The translations under genes were made by a program, and so were the position numbers. Source: Lotus japonicus (lineage: Eukaryota > Streptophyta > Magnoliopsida > Fabales > Fabaceae). Taken from it: a stretch of 64,000 nt of DNA. Below are positions 46,030 through 58,518 of this stretch, in pieces. The notes beneath the pieces are model-generated. The model searched no databases. It saw only the letters and a list, made by a program, of their open reading frames with translations, and was not told the DNA's origin. How positions within the stretch are numbered: the stretch's first letter is position 1; each line of letters opens with the position of its first letter. Location: the NCBI RefSeq assembly GCF_012489685.1, contig NC_080043.1:44035127-44099126 (forward strand). The letters run 5' to 3'.

Positions 46030-49000
46030 TCAATGGATATCACACATTCCCAACTTGAATAAAGACTCATTGAACACCTTGCTTGCCACTCCTTTAGTGA
46101 GAACATCAACTAACTGTAATTCAGATCTTACAAATGGAAATGAAATTATTCCAGTTTCAAGCTTCTCTTTGATGAAATGTCTGTCAATCTCTACATGTTT
46201 TGTTCTATCATGTTGGACAGGATTATGAGCAATTGCTATTGCAGATGTATTATCACAGTACAAATTCATAGCTTCATTCGGTTTAAAGCCCAAATCCGAC
46301 AGAACATTTCGTACCAACAGAAGTTAGCACACCCCAAGTGCCATGCCTCTAAACTCTGCTTCAGCACTAGATCTTGCTACTACCGGCTGTTTTTTACTCC
46401 TCCAAGTTACAAGATTCCCCCCTACAAACATAAAATATCCACAGGTTGACCTTCTATCATTTTTGGAACCTGCCCAATCAGCATCAGTGTACCCTTCAAC
46501 CTTTAAATTTCCATGATTTGAGAACAGAATTCCTTTTTCCGGAAGTGGACTTCAAATATCTCAAAATCCTCTCAACCGCATCCATGTGAGGCTTGCGTGG
46601 ATCATGCATAAATTGACTCACGACATTCACTGCATAGGTAATATCTGGACGTGTATGAGACAAGTAAATTAGTTTTCCCACCAGCCTCTGGTACCTCCCT
46701 TTGTCTGTAGTTTTTGAATCTGTGCATTGAAAGAGCACATGATTTTGTTCTATTGGTGTATCAACTGGTTTACACCCTAACAACCCAGTTTCAGATAATA
46801 AGTCAAGAGTATACTTTCTTTGGCATAGAAAAAATACCATGTTTTGACCTAGCCACTTCAATACCCAAGAAATATTTGAGGTTTCCAAGTTGTTTCATCT
46901 CAAATTCAGATGCAAGGTACTGTTACAAACTAGAAATCTCATCCTGGTCATTTCCAGTAACTATCATATCATCTACATAGATAATCAAGGCTGTAATTTT
47001 ACCTTTTCGTTTCTTGAAAAACAAGGTGTGATCAGAGTTACTTGCACTATAGCCGAAAATCTTCATAGACTTAGTGAACCTTCCAAACCATGCTCTTGGT
47101 GATTGTTTCAATCCATATAGAGCCTTCTTTAATTTGCAAACCTTCATTCCATTTGAATCTATCATGCCTGGTGGGGAATCCATATAAATTTCTTCTGAAA
47201 TTTCTCCATGTAGGAAGGCGTTTTTCACATCAAATTGTAAAAGAGGCCAATCTTGATTTGCTGCTAGTGACAAAAGTATTCTCACAGTGTTGAGTTTGGC
47301 TACCGGCGCAAACGTCTCTTGATAATCTACACCATAAGACTGAGTGTAACCTTTAGCCACTAGTCGTGCTTTATACCTCTCAATAGTTCCATTAGCTTTG
47401 TGTTTGATTGTGAAAACCCATCTGCAACCCACTGTTTTCTTCCCCCTTGGTAAAGGCACAAGATCCCAAGTGTTGTTTTTTTCTAAAGCTGCCATCTCCT
47501 CAACCATTGCTTCGGTCCATCTAGGATCTGCTAAAGCTTCTTGTACATTACTAGGAATAGAAATTGAGGATAATTGAGATACAAATGATGCATATGACTG
47601 AGATAACTTGTGAGATGACACATATTTACCAATGGGATATTTAACTTTGGCTTGGAGGTCAGGTACATATTGGATTGGAGGTTGACCACGGTTAGAACGG
47701 GGTGGAAGATTATATTGGACAACAGTAGACTCAGTGTTTGGCATGTTGATGGTCTCATGCAAACAAGGTTCAATTTCATGATCAGTTTCATGCAAACAAG
47801 AATCAATTTCAGAGTTGAAAACACGATCCACTTCATCTATAATTGTATTATCCGAGATAGGATCGAGAGATACCTCTGAAGAATCATGTTAAACCTGTGG
47901 AGAAGATTGAGCTAATTGGTTATGATCAGAAGGCGATGTATCATCTAAAGGAGAATTTCCCATATCTAGGATTGGCTTACTTCCTGCAGAGTGATTTTCA
48001 CAAGATAATTTATCTTCACAATATAATTGTGTATCAATATCAAACATACTAACATCCTGATTTTGCACTTCACTAACATTCCCCCCTTGAAGTGTAGAAT
48101 CAACATAAAAAATTTTATCTTCATGAAATGTCACATCCATAGAAATATAAAATTTCTTTGACGTTGGATGGTAAGCACGATAACCTTTTTGAGTTGATCC
48201 ATACCCAACAAAACCACATTTAATAGCTCGTTCATCAAGTTCCGTTCGTTGATGTGGGTGTAAATGTACATATATAACACATCCAAAAACATGAGGCAGT
48301 AAATGAACTATGGAAGGAAGCACACAATGATCAGACAACACATCTAAAGGTCTTCTAAAGTTCAGCACACTGGAAGGGGTTCGATTAATCAAATAAACAG
48401 CAGAGTTCACAGCTTCTCCCCATAAATGAGATGGAACATTACCATCTATTAGAAGTGATCTAGTCACTTCTAATATATGTCTATTTTTCCTCTCAGCCAC
48501 TCCCTTTTGTTGGGGAGAATAGGAACATGTAGTTTGATGCAGAATGCCTTTAGAGTTCATAAACTCTATTAATTCAGTTTTCAAAAATTCTCCTCCATTG
48601 TCTGATCTAATGACCTTTACACATGTGTTAAATTGTGTAACTATCATTTGATGAAAGGAACGAAACACATCACATACTTCGCTTTTATGTTTAAGCAAAT
48701 AAACCCAAGTTACCCGAGTACAGTCATCAACAAAACTAACAAACCATTTTTTTCCATTATTTGTAGACTGCGTGGCGGGGCCCCAAACATCTGTATGAAT
48801 TAAAGAGAAAGGAAAAACAGTTTTGTTATTGCTTAAGGGAAAAACAGCACGATGACTTTTCGCCATTACACAAGTTTCACAAAGAAAATCTGAAATATTG
48901 CATTTATGAAATAACGACGGAAATAATTTTTTCAGATAACCAAAAGAGGGATGTCCCAGCCGTCTATGCCATAACCAGATTTCCTTTTTATTTTTATCTT

Positions 49001-50333
49001 GTATGTTCTCACTTGCAAGATAAGCCAATGCTCCTTTATGAGTTTTTTGTGAAACATTTTCAAGATAATACAGCCCTTCACTTTCTCTACCACTGCCAAT
49101 CTTCTCCTTGGTCTGTAGATTCTGAAAAAGACAATGGGTTGGGTAAAACGAAGCAACACAAGAATGAGATTTGGTTAATTTGCTAACAGAGAGAAGATTA
49201 CAATCCAACTTAGGAACAAATAAAACATTCGGTATTGATAAGGAGGGTGAGAGGGATACAGTACCAACACCTTCAATAGGAGATGAAACTCCATTGGCAT
49301 TGATAACGATAGTTTTAGAACTTTTAGGGGAAAATTTAGTAAATTTATGAGGATCACAAGTCATATGGTCAGTAGCACCTGAATCAATTATCCAATCGCT
49401 ATCTTTAGTAACAACAGAAAGACTAAGAGCAGAGTTGGATATACCTGACTTGGTTATAAAACCAGCAGCAGTAGAAATATGGCTCTTAACATTTTCTGCC
49501 TTGTTGTTGGGATTAGTTTTGCCTTTTGGATGCCAATCTGGATAACCATGGATTTTAAAACATGTTTCCTTGACATGATTATCCCCATTGCAGTGGGTAC
49601 ACTTGCGGAATCCGTTCTTAGGATACTTCTTGACAGCAAGGGCGGATCCCTCAGTAGACTCACTACCAAGCATAGCCTCTTGGCGATTTGCCTCTACACA
49701 AACAGTTGCATAAACTGATTGAACATTTGGAAGAGGAGTGGTAGCAAGGATACGGCCACGAACTCCATCCAAATGTGAGTCCAAGCCAGCCAAAAACACA
49801 TAAACTCGTTGACAATTAACCATCTTGTTATACTTCTCAACATCTTTAGGGCATTCCATGGTACAATCTTTAATAGCATCATACTCCTGCCATAACCTCT
49901 GCAATTTACCAAAGTAGGTAATAAGAGATCCTCCATTTTGCTAAGTAGAGATTACCTCACGATACAATTGATATGCTCTTGATGCATCTTGGTTGACTGA
50001 GTACGTCTCCTTCACAGTTTCCCAAATTTCCTTTGTCGTAGCTAAGCGGATGAAGAGAGATCTGGTTTCTTTGGTCATGGAGTCCAGAAGCCAAGACTTG
50101 ACCAAGCAGTTTTCATCTTCCCATGCTTCATATTCATCAGATTCCTTATTTTTGGGTGCTGCCTTTGATCCAGAGATGTAACCCCAATGTTTTCTGCCTC
50201 TGATCTTATTCTGCGCATTCAACGACCACTCGACATAGTTGGTGCCGTCAAGTCGTTCTGGGGTGAGCGCTTCATGCATATGGGTAGCAGCGGAAGTCCC
50301 AGAATTAGATTTATTTTTATCAAGGGAAGCCAT
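46030..50333 (-). pseudogene. E Gag-Pol polyprotein (several stops and frameshifts)
   Basis: ATG at 50333 (MASLDKNKSNS) opens Gag, with RLDGTNYVEWSLNAQNKIRG and zinc knuckle CTHCNGDNHVKETC. The protease follows (WIIDSGATDHMT), then integrase (WLWHRRLGHP, IHTDVWGP, VIRSDNGGEF, VAERKN), RT (CRWVFTIKHK, FDVKNAFLHG, YGLKQSPRAW, YVDDM) and RNase H (YCDNTSAIAIAHNP, VDVLTKGV). In-frame stops occur at 49941-49943, 47889-47891 and 46923-46925. Frameshifts occur near 46830-46880 and in the RNase H between about 46500 and 46320. No other long losses. It was recently functional but cannot now make a full polyprotein. Confidence 0.93.
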
Positions 50334-50390
50334 CAGAAATTATTCAAAGAAACCAACAAAGCACCGTTCCTATATTGTGGAGGCGGTGTT

Positions 50391-50404
50391 GGCTCTTGAT
50401 ACCA
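50391..50404 (-). promoter_or_regulatory. E primer-binding site
   Basis: TGGTATCAAGAGCC on the minus strand adjoins the 5' LTR end and is complementary to the initiator-Met tRNA 3' end. Confidence 0.92.
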
Positions 50405-50607
50405 TATAGAAGTGTTTCAAAGAATATTTCTGGTGTGTGTTATTCACTCAACAGAGCAACATTTATACACATGAAACCCTATTCTAATAAAGGAATGATA
50501 TAATTCCTTTCTTAAATTAAAGAAATAATATCTGTACACCTAATTTACAGCTAACATAGAATTTGACCCACTAATTTAGCTAACAGAATATTTGACTTAT
50601 CTTAACA
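50405..50607 (-). repeat. E 5' LTR
   Basis: 203 bp, near-identical to the 3' LTR, followed on its outer side by the CTATG target duplication. Confidence 0.95.
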
Positions 50608-50612
50608 CTATG

Positions 50613-51530
50613 CTTATATTTATTCTTCGTACATCAAAAAATTTTATTGGCGTGGAAAAGATTTGATCTCGAGGAAAAAGATTGCTTTCAACAAGAAAGG
50701 GATTCACAACCCCTTTCTATTCTACAAGCACGGTGATCGGAGAACCACAAGGCAGATTTCCATGTGGCTCGACGAGGAAGTTGAGCAGATAGTCCCAAAC
50801 AAGATATGCAAGGTTTAACTTTACCCCTTTTTAAGATATTGTACAGTGCGTACCTTGTATGATGGTTGATGTGATCTCTTGAACCTTCATTGGGAAGTAT
50901 AACCTTTCCCATTACCGTATTGGAAAATTCCAATTCTTCGAGTAGATTTGGAACACGTGAGAGAGACTTGTTTCGATCTTTCCAAAGGAAGTCTGCATCA
51001 TCAGCATTTGACTCCCATTCCTTGTCATACTTTTCTCCTTCAGATAGGTTTACCCATAGATCGGTAGAAACATCTTGAATTTTGAAGACAACAATTTCAT
51101 TGTTTACCCTGGTCCTGATAACACGGTCGTCGGAGACAACGACATAGTCAAAGAACTCTTTTAACAGAGGAACGTACACTTATCTTTTTGCTATGTCAAA
51201 CATGTTGTCCCAGTTTTGAGATAGAAAGGCTTCTATTCTAGGAACTTTAGCCTTGCTCAAGATCTCCATTTCCAGAGAACGAGGTGATGCAATGCGCTTT
51301 TCTCCCAAATTGTTGTATGTTGTCATTCCAATTTGATCTACTTGATTTCTTCTTTGTTCACCAAAGAGTTCCTCGCGAACAGTGAATAAAGCCCTGTCTG
51401 TATCATATCTGACTAGAGGAAAAATAGGATTTGGTTTCATGGATGATCTCTTGACTTTGGTAGACCGTGATTTGCAAATGACATCCTTGAGAGAGATTAA
51501 AGATGTTGTGGTGACGGTTTAGAGTGTTTT
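50613..51530 (-). pseudogene. Z extra ORF, N-terminal part
   Basis: On the minus strand an ATG near 51440 opens MKPNPIFPLVRYDTDRALFT and runs to a stop at 51180. It resumes in frame as VYVPLLKEFFDYVVVSDDRV, through WVNLSEGEKYDKEW to HTRYALYNILKRGK. The position after RNase H and the ALYNILK segment parallel MALYSTWK of the C1 extra ORF. The upstream ATG near 51480 (MSFANHG) is in another frame and soon stops. E interrupts it at 50612 and F cuts its leader at 51530. Confidence 0.6.
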
Positions 51531-52499
51531 TGTAACACCCCGATTTCCGGGTGTCACTTTAGTAACTCAAAAATAAAATAAAGCGGAAAAACGTGAATAT
51601 TTTTTTTCGTTTGGTTTAAATAAAATGACTTGTCGAAATAAAGACTTAACCCGATCGCGATTAACAACGACTAATATACAATATAAATACATCCCTTGCT
51701 GCAACTAAAAACATCTTCACGAGCGTCCTGAAGAGACGGAAAGTAACGTCAAGTAACTGAAAGTAGTGCCCGCAGGCAAATAAGTGCGACCCATAGTTAG
51801 AGTCATACGTTTTATAAATACAGTCCTCCAAGAAAGTAAGTCAGCCCAAAACGGCCTCCAAAGGACCTCCTACGTTCGACAAACTCCCTGTGATCCTCAT
51901 GGAAGAGAACCACACAAAAAGCTAATAGTCGGGGACCTACCCTGCCCCAAAATAAGAAATGAAAATCAGAGCTATGACAACGAAACCCCATATACTACAC
52001 CCCTAACATCGACCCTCATCCGATCCTGCAAGAAGTCCGGGTCCCCGTCGAAGGCCCAGTAGTAGTCATTTCGCTCCGGGTCCTCCCCGAACGATGAACC
52101 ATCACGAATCAATTGTTGAACGTCTGGCAGGCCGACCGCCCAAACACAAACATGAACACAAAGCCAAGGCGCGAGGGTCAACTCATAGAATATAATAGAT
52201 AATACAAGCAACATGTGAAGAATAAGGGGTTATATATATATGTTGTATATATACATATAAATTCTGCATTGCCTACCCTAAGGTATATACATGGCATGTT
52301 ATCGAATCTCTAGTAACAACACAATATTCAATATCTCAACAATTCAACAAATAATATAACGATGTTCACCAATATCAAATCATCAAAATCTCAACATATG
52401 AAGTTGGGTGATAAGGTTAGTCAAACAATGTATCGTCCTCCCAACGCACAAGTGTCTAACTTAACAAATGTTCCCTGTCGTTTGCCCTAGGGTAAACGA

Positions 52500-52848
52500 C
52501 GATGAAATCTCACGCTTCCATGAAGTCTCACGCTTCAATGGAGTCTTACGCTTTCATGAAGTCTCACGCTTCAGTGAAATCTCACACATTCACGAAGTCC
52601 CACGCTTCAGTGAAGTTTCGCGCCTTCATGAAGTCTCCCGCTTCAATGAAGTCCCACACCTTCACGAAGTCTCACGCTTCAGTGAAGTTTCACGCCTCCG
52701 CAAAGTCTCCCGCTTCAGCGAAGGTTCCCGTCTCCACAAGGTCTCCCGCCTTAGTGAAGTTTTGCTTTCACGAAGTCTCACGCTTCAGTGAATTTGCACA
52801 CGTTCACGAAGTCTCACGCTTCAGTGAAGTTTCGCGGCTCATCCTTTG
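52500..52848. repeat. Minisatellite in LTR F
   Basis: About 13 copies of a 24-27 bp unit like TCACGAAGTCTCACGCTTCAGTGAAG. The same unit occurs in LTR G. Open frames through it (for example 52502-52861) are repeat artefacts. Confidence 0.9.
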
Positions 52849-54951
52849 GATGGCTAAATAAACTGCTCAAAGAGCGAAGGAGTACCAATGTACTTGGAAA
52901 CTTATAGTTCCCCGGCTTATCCTTTAGATAGCCAAACAACAAACTGCTCATGGAGCGAAGAGTACCAACATACTCAGAAACTCATTAGTTTCCCCAAAAC
53001 TTGGACTCGGCGACACTTCTCATTTTCCAAAACTAACATCCAAGCTCTAAGCTTTCATCTGACATTGTTATCATTATTTAAAAGGGTTCAGAGGTTGTTT
53101 AGTGTATTATGAATTTTCCTTCTAAAATAGTTTCCATTTAGGTTTATCTCTAATCTTATAAGTTTAAAAGATCCCATCATCCAAGTAACTCCAAGAGAAG
53201 GTCTCGATCCACTAAAATAATAACAAGGCCCGAACCTCCGTTCGTCCCGTCAAACTTTCCCAAAATCCCATGATAAATTTGGCATAACTGCCCATTATCC
53301 TCACTCTGACGTACAACAGATATATGTGTAATTGCATAATCAAACTAGCACAATCCGAAAGTCATGACACATATATCAACACATCCTAGATTAACCATTT
53401 AGCACATAGCATGTGAATCAATATCAACACATCCAAGATTAACCATTTAGCACATAGCATGTGAATCAATAGCAAAAACAAATCCAGCGATAAATATTCA
53501 ACATTGTCAGCCGAAGCCTCAGAAAATGTTTCCCAGTCAATCACAATCAGGTGCATAAACAATAAATCAAGTCGAATTCATCGACGCCTAAAACATTAGC
53601 TAGCAAGGTAAGTTGCCCTCACCTCTAGTTCCTCCAGAATCACAGTGTAAGTCACACTCACAAGCTTGCTCAGTCAAGTCCAAGGTTTCCACAAACGAAC
53701 CTTAGAGCAAACAAAGCAAAAATCAATCAAAATAAGTCGGTACAATCGAAACAATACTAAATAACGTTAGACAAAGCTCAAGGAGCTTCAGAGTACAACA
53801 TATAGGCACGAATGGAAGGGCTTTCCCCGAATGGATGAGTTTTGACTCGATTCAAGTTTTGTACAAAAACACTTTATTCGCTAAAACGTGCATAACTCGA
53901 GCTACAGAACTCGGAATGACACGAAACCAAAACAAAAATTTCGACAAAGGAGAGAGCTACGCTATAACTCAGGTCATACAGACCCAAAAATTATTTTTGG
54001 TCACGGTACCATAGCAAATAAGTTTCGGCCACTATCAAAATAGGGTTTCCCGAACTTTTTCTTCGATCTAATTTAATTCCAAGGTATTCTTAGGCGATAT
54101 CTAGGCTAGGGAAACTCTCAGAAAAATTATCGGGTCGAAAACTAACACAGGGGTATTTTGGTCAGTGTTTTTAGCCCGAAAACTCAAAGTCGGAATTTTG
54201 AGAAATAAATTTGATGAGCGTGTTCCTAACGACATTTATGACAACTAATCCTACTGGCACTAAGCTCAGTCGAGAGTTTTTAATCCAAAGAACGAAGCTT
54301 TGGTCAGAAAATGGGTATTTTCACAGAATTGAAGCTCCGCGACGATTCAGCGAGATTCAGCAGATAACAACCGGATATTCATGCCCTTGGGCATGTAGGC
54401 AATAAGTTTAGACACTGAAATCAAGTTATTTGGACAGTTTCACAAAAAATTCAAAACTTTGAGCACAGAAAGACATAGAGAAAAGCGACAGAATTGACGA
54501 TCAGAAGTAAGAAATAACATCAGTACCTCGAGGTCTACGCGTAGCAACTGTCAGTGCGACGATCGGTCAAGAAACGACGAAACGGTGTCGGAATCTCCAC
54601 TTCCTACTTGCTCACGGCTCCTCTTCTTCAATTGTGAAAAAGATCATATCTGATTCTTCTTGATTTAATTAAATAGACAAGGCTCTTGCACTAGTGGTAG
54701 GAGAAAGTAATATGGAATAGAAATTTGATGGAGAAATTTGTAGGTGCTGCCACAGAGACACGTTAAAGAGAGTGAGAATGGAATTTGATTTTGTGACAAG
54801 AGTTTGAAAGAAAAGTTTGATTGTTTTCTTCAGTACTTAAAGCAAGAAGAAATAGTGGAGATAATTTAGTATATTCATTTTGTGTGTGTATAGTCGGTGA
54901 TGAGGGAAAGAAACAGAGAGTGAACGTGAGGATTATATATATATATATATA

Positions 54952-55901
54952 GGGAATGCTAACTTACTCCCACTTGATTAACTTACTCCACTTAATTTTG
55001 TGAAGGAGTAAGTTAGCACTTAACCCCTTTTCTATTGGACAAAAACTACCCTCCTCTTCTCACATTTAAAAATACTTAAGTTGTGGGTTTTTGGTAATTT
55101 TGGTTATCCAAATTTTTTTTATTTAATTTTAAAACTTAAAATTCTCTCTCATCATTTAATACCCTTTCTCTTTCTTTTTGCTTTTTCTCTCGTTCTCCTG
55201 CTTATTTTCCTTTCTCTTTCTTGGTCTTCTCCATTCTCCATTTCTCTTTCTCCTACTTTGAATCCACCTTCTCGTCGTTTTATCCGTAGTTGGCGTCGTC
55301 TCGCCACCGTTGAAAGAGAGCGTCATCACATTGTTTATTCCGTTGATTCATTCATCGTTTTCGTGAACTTCATGGGTTTTGACAGATTTATGGAATGTTT
55401 CAATTCCTTATCCTTTTTTTCAATTAGATTCATTTTGAAGAAGGAAAATAAGCTGGATTTCTTTTTAAATGGAATGATGGAGAAGACTGAATGGAACTGC
55501 AGATATGGCTTGAAGAGAGAGAATTGGGAGGGGCTCCTAAATGACGTGAATGGCAAAGGGGCTCCTAAAACTCAAAATTGAATTGTAGAAACAAGAATGA
55601 GTAGTGGAAGGAGCTTTTACCTTTTGCCAATAAATAAAAATGGGTTTGGTTCTTGGAGGTAGCAGTTGCAGAGAAATGGGAACCGATTGAAGACAAAGAA
55701 AGGTGGAAGAAGGTGATAAATGAGGAGAGAGAAAAATTGAGATTTAAAATTAAATAAGTTTGGTAACCAAAATTACATTGGTAGCCCCACTTTATTGTCT
55801 TAAAGAAGAAAGAGAGTTGGAGTTTTTTGTCCAAAATGAAAAGGTGTTAAGTGCTAACTTACTCCTTCACAAAATCAAGTGGGAGTAAGTTAGCATTCCC
55901 C
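54952..55901. mobile_element. Long-TIR foldback or MULE-like element in LTR F
   Basis: It begins GGGAATGCTAACTTACTCCC and ends with the complement GGGAGTAAGTTAGCATTCCC. The inverted repeat continues for about 200 bp with divergence (GGTAATTTTGGTTATCCAAA near 55090 against TTTGGTAACCAAAATTAC near 55758). It is bounded on both sides by TA dinucleotide runs, so a target duplication (9 bp TATATATAT is possible) cannot be resolved. Each arm contains its own small palindrome AACTTACTCC...GGAGTAAGTT. The frame 55081-55581 lies mostly within an arm and is not supported as a gene. Confidence 0.75.
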
Positions 55902-56816
55902 TATATATATATATATATATATTATAAAATAATATTTAACGGTACAAATTGATTTAGATACCGTAGAATTTAGCTCATAAAGTTAAGAGAAAAATATAAG
56001 AATGATATATTATTATCTTAAAAATCATGAGGAACTTTATGAAATAGTAAAAAATAAATTTGGATCACTTTGAGCAAATTAAAATGATCTATGGACAAAG
56101 AAATGAGTAAAAATTGAGCTAAAGAATAATTTTGAGACATTTAGAATAAATATGACGTTGTCATATTGTGCATCTAACCTAAGTGTCGTTCCAAGAAATG
56201 ATGATAGTTGCATCTGGTTCATTTAAGTGGGAAAATGGCTTGAACGCAGTCTGCTTCAAAATATGCCGCAAAACTACTTTTTGCAATTGATGTCGGATGA
56301 GAAAACTTCCTTCTGAGGAAATATTGGAAACATCGAAAGAAATCGGTACACACGAGAGGAATCTTCGTTTGAAGCTCTGAATAGAAAAAGTCTTCATCGA
56401 CAGTTTATTTTAAGGTTCTCGAGCTATCAGCGATTCAGTTTCGGCAAACTTCCGAAAATTGGAATCGGACGTTCGTACATTCCAGAGTTTTGTGTCGAAA
56501 CGCTTGACATGGAAAGGAATAAGAGAAATTCTTAGATTTCTCTGAAGATTTTTGGAATTAGTTTCTATAGTACTTTTTAAGAGTAAATTAGTCGTTTACT
56601 AACGCTCTTGCCCTAGGCGTAAGCGAATAAGACTCGCGCTATAACTTATATCGACTTTAATACTATTCTTAGTCTTTTCCTGAACTTTCTCCTTCATAAA
56701 TTTATTCCATTCAGTAAACACTTGTTCAGGTTTCCTTCACGATACATCGAAACCTAATCGTGGATAGGAATTTAATTAATTAATTCTATAACTGAAATTT
56801 TGGGTCTCACAGTTTT

Positions 56817-57189
56817 TCAGAGAGAAGATAAGTGGAGATTATTTTAAATGATAGATAAAACTGCGGGAGAGAGAGACTTTTGGTTTTAGGTTTTGAAGAC
56901 TAATGATGGGGTGTGATTTTTGAGACTGTACAAGCGAATAAAAATAAATGAGAAATTCCCAATGTCAGAAAAATCTGATTGACAACTGTTCACCATTAAG
57001 TGCGACATGACCCTTGAAGTTTCGGCCACGTGGGTAGGCAGACTAAGGATTTCAGTAACGTTTGAAATTATTAGAAAATCACATCAGCGTGACTAGTTGT
57101 AGACGTTGTAGGAACACCATCATCTGACGTTGCATGTCTTAAGTTTAGACTATGCTTAATTGGATGGTTCCTGCAACTGTCTGTTTGGA
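56817..57189 (-). other. Z spacer between RNase H and the extra ORF
   Basis: Non-coding; the minus strand has a pyrimidine-rich leader (AAAAGTCTCTCTCTCCCGCAG near 56880-56860) like that of C1 before its extra ORF. F is inserted at its end. Confidence 0.45.
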
Positions 57190-58418
57190 TAAGTCAAATG
57201 ACAGTGTCCATACCAATTCTCTCGCTCAGAATGATGAATTTGTTTTCTATGAGAGGCTTGGTAAATATGTCTGCGAGCTGATCATCAGTGTACACATATG
57301 ATATATCAATGTGGCCTCTTGCAACATGAACTCTTATGAAGTGATGCTTGATTTCAATATGCTTTGTCCTTGAATGCTGAACTGGATTCCTGGTGATGTT
57401 GATGGCGCTTGTGTGGTCACATAGTAGAGGAATATTGTGCTCTTTAATATTGTAGTACTCTAGTTGATGTTTGACCCAGAGTAGTTGAGTGCAACATGAC
57501 CCAGCAACAACTTATTCAGCTTCAGTTGTAGATAATGAGATGATGCTTTATCGTTTACTAGTCCAGGAGACAAAGCATTGACCAAGAAAATGATATCTTC
57601 CACTGGTGCTCTTTCTTTCAATTCTATTTTCAGCATAGTCAGCATTACAGAATCCTCTTAGCCTGAAATCATCACTTTTCTCATACACAAGACAAAGATT
57701 AGCAGTACCTATCAAGTATCTAAAAATTCGCTTAACTGCTGAGAGATGTGATTCTTGAGGACTTACCTGAAATCTTGCACAGAGGTAGACGCTGAACATA
57801 ATATATGGTCTGCTGGATGTGAGATATAGTAGAGATCCGATCATGCCTCTTTATTTTGTTGCATCTATCGGTGAACTTTGATCATTCTCGTCAAGCATTG
57901 ATCCAGGATGCATGGTAGTGCTCATCTTGTTGGATTTTCCCACATTGTACTTCTTAAGTATGTCGTGGATGTATTTCGCTGATGAACATAAGTCTTGTCT
58001 TTTTCTTGACGTATTTGTAGACCCAGAAATAATTTCAGTTCTCCCATCATGCTCATCTCGAATTCACTTTGCATGAGCTCTGAAAATTCCTTGCATAGTT
58101 TGTCGTTTGTTGCTCCAAATATTATGTCGTCTACATAAAGTTGGACTAGGATGACATCACCGTATGATTTTCTTCTGAACAAGGTGTTATCGAATTTCCC
58201 TCCTAAGAATCCATTTTCGATGACAAAGTAGCTTAGTCTATCATACCATGCTCTCGGTGCTTGTTTCAGACCGTATAGAGTTTTGCGCAGTTTGTAGACA
58301 TGATCTTGTGCAGATAGTTCTTCAAATTCCGGTGGTTGCTTCACATACACTTCTTCTTTAATGAACTCATTTAGAAATACACTCTTGACATCCATTTGAT
58401 ACAGCTTTACAGAGTGTT
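57190..58418 (-). pseudogene. Z reverse transcriptase and RNase H
   Basis: From 58418: LYQMDVKSVFLNEF, LYGLKQAPRAWYDRL and catalytic YVDD near 58135, to MMGELKLFLGLQI. A frameshift near 57990 and missing linker sequence follow, then GSLLYLTSSRPYIMFSV (57844) and RNase H CNADYAENRIERKSTSG. The last part (STTEAE, LLCDHTSAINITRNPVQHS, ADIFTKPL) has stops and shifts near 57545-57500. Upstream RT is absent because a copia LTR inserted at 58418. Confidence 0.9.
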
Positions 58419-58518
58419 TGAAGGTATGAAAAACACTAGAAAGGGAGGGGGGGTTGAATAGGGTTTTGAAGTTTTAAAGCTTGCTCTTAAAGATTTTGAC
58501 AATCTTTTCGGTAAAAAG
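58419..58518 (-). repeat. C-type copia LTR fragment inserted in Z RT
   Basis: It starts TGAAGGTATGAAAAACAC and has the G-rich tract followed by TTGAATAGGGTTTT, the inverted end of a C/D-type LTR (compare 26948-27010). It is cut after 100 bp by element G, so the rest of this element or LTR is beyond G and outside the window. Left flank GTGTT. Confidence 0.85.

Larger units (their letters stand above)
45820..50607 (-). mobile_element. Element E: complete Ty1/copia retrotransposon with short LTRs
   Basis: Two 203-bp LTRs (45820-46022 and 50405-50607) differ at only two positions in my alignment. The target duplication CTATG is at 45815-45819 and 50608-50612. The primer-binding site TGGTATCAAGAGCC (minus, 50404-50391) matches initiator-Met tRNA. 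A polypurine tract GAGTGGGGG precedes the 3' LTR. The interior holds gag, protease, integrase, RT and RNase H in copia order. Length 4788 bp. It is unrelated in detail to A, C, D and Z. Confidence 0.97.
51531..56811 (-). mobile_element. Element F: very large gypsy solo LTR with nested TIR element
   Basis: Plus-strand start TGTAACACCCCGATTTCC and end GGGTCTCACA give TG...CA. The duplication GTTTT lies at 51526-51530 and 56812-56816. It shares termini, minisatellite and order with LTR G (58519-62454). Length is 5281 bp, or about 4.3 kb without the insertion at 54952-55901. No internal coding region, so a solo LTR. It lies in the leader of the Z extra ORF. Confidence 0.92.
42851..58418 (-). mobile_element. 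Element Z: Sirevirus-like Ty1/copia containing E and F, 5' part outside window
   Basis: On the minus strand: RT (58418-57922), RNase H (to about 57200), an extra ORF after pol (in pieces between about 51480 and 44340), polypurine tracts and a 3' LTR (44037-42851). It is interrupted by solo LTR F and complete element E, each with target duplications, and its RT is cut at 58418 by a copia LTR. gag to early RT lie beyond the window. Its LTR family is shared with element X. Confidence 0.85.

Noticed and set aside
52500..52848. Regular repeats that could look like a CRISPR array
   Set aside because: Units are contiguous with no unique spacers and lie inside a plant LTR; a minisatellite.
55081..55581. 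Open frame of 166 codons in LTR F
   Set aside because: It starts inside the arm of the inverted-repeat element, and its first part reads through low-complexity T/C-rich sequence.
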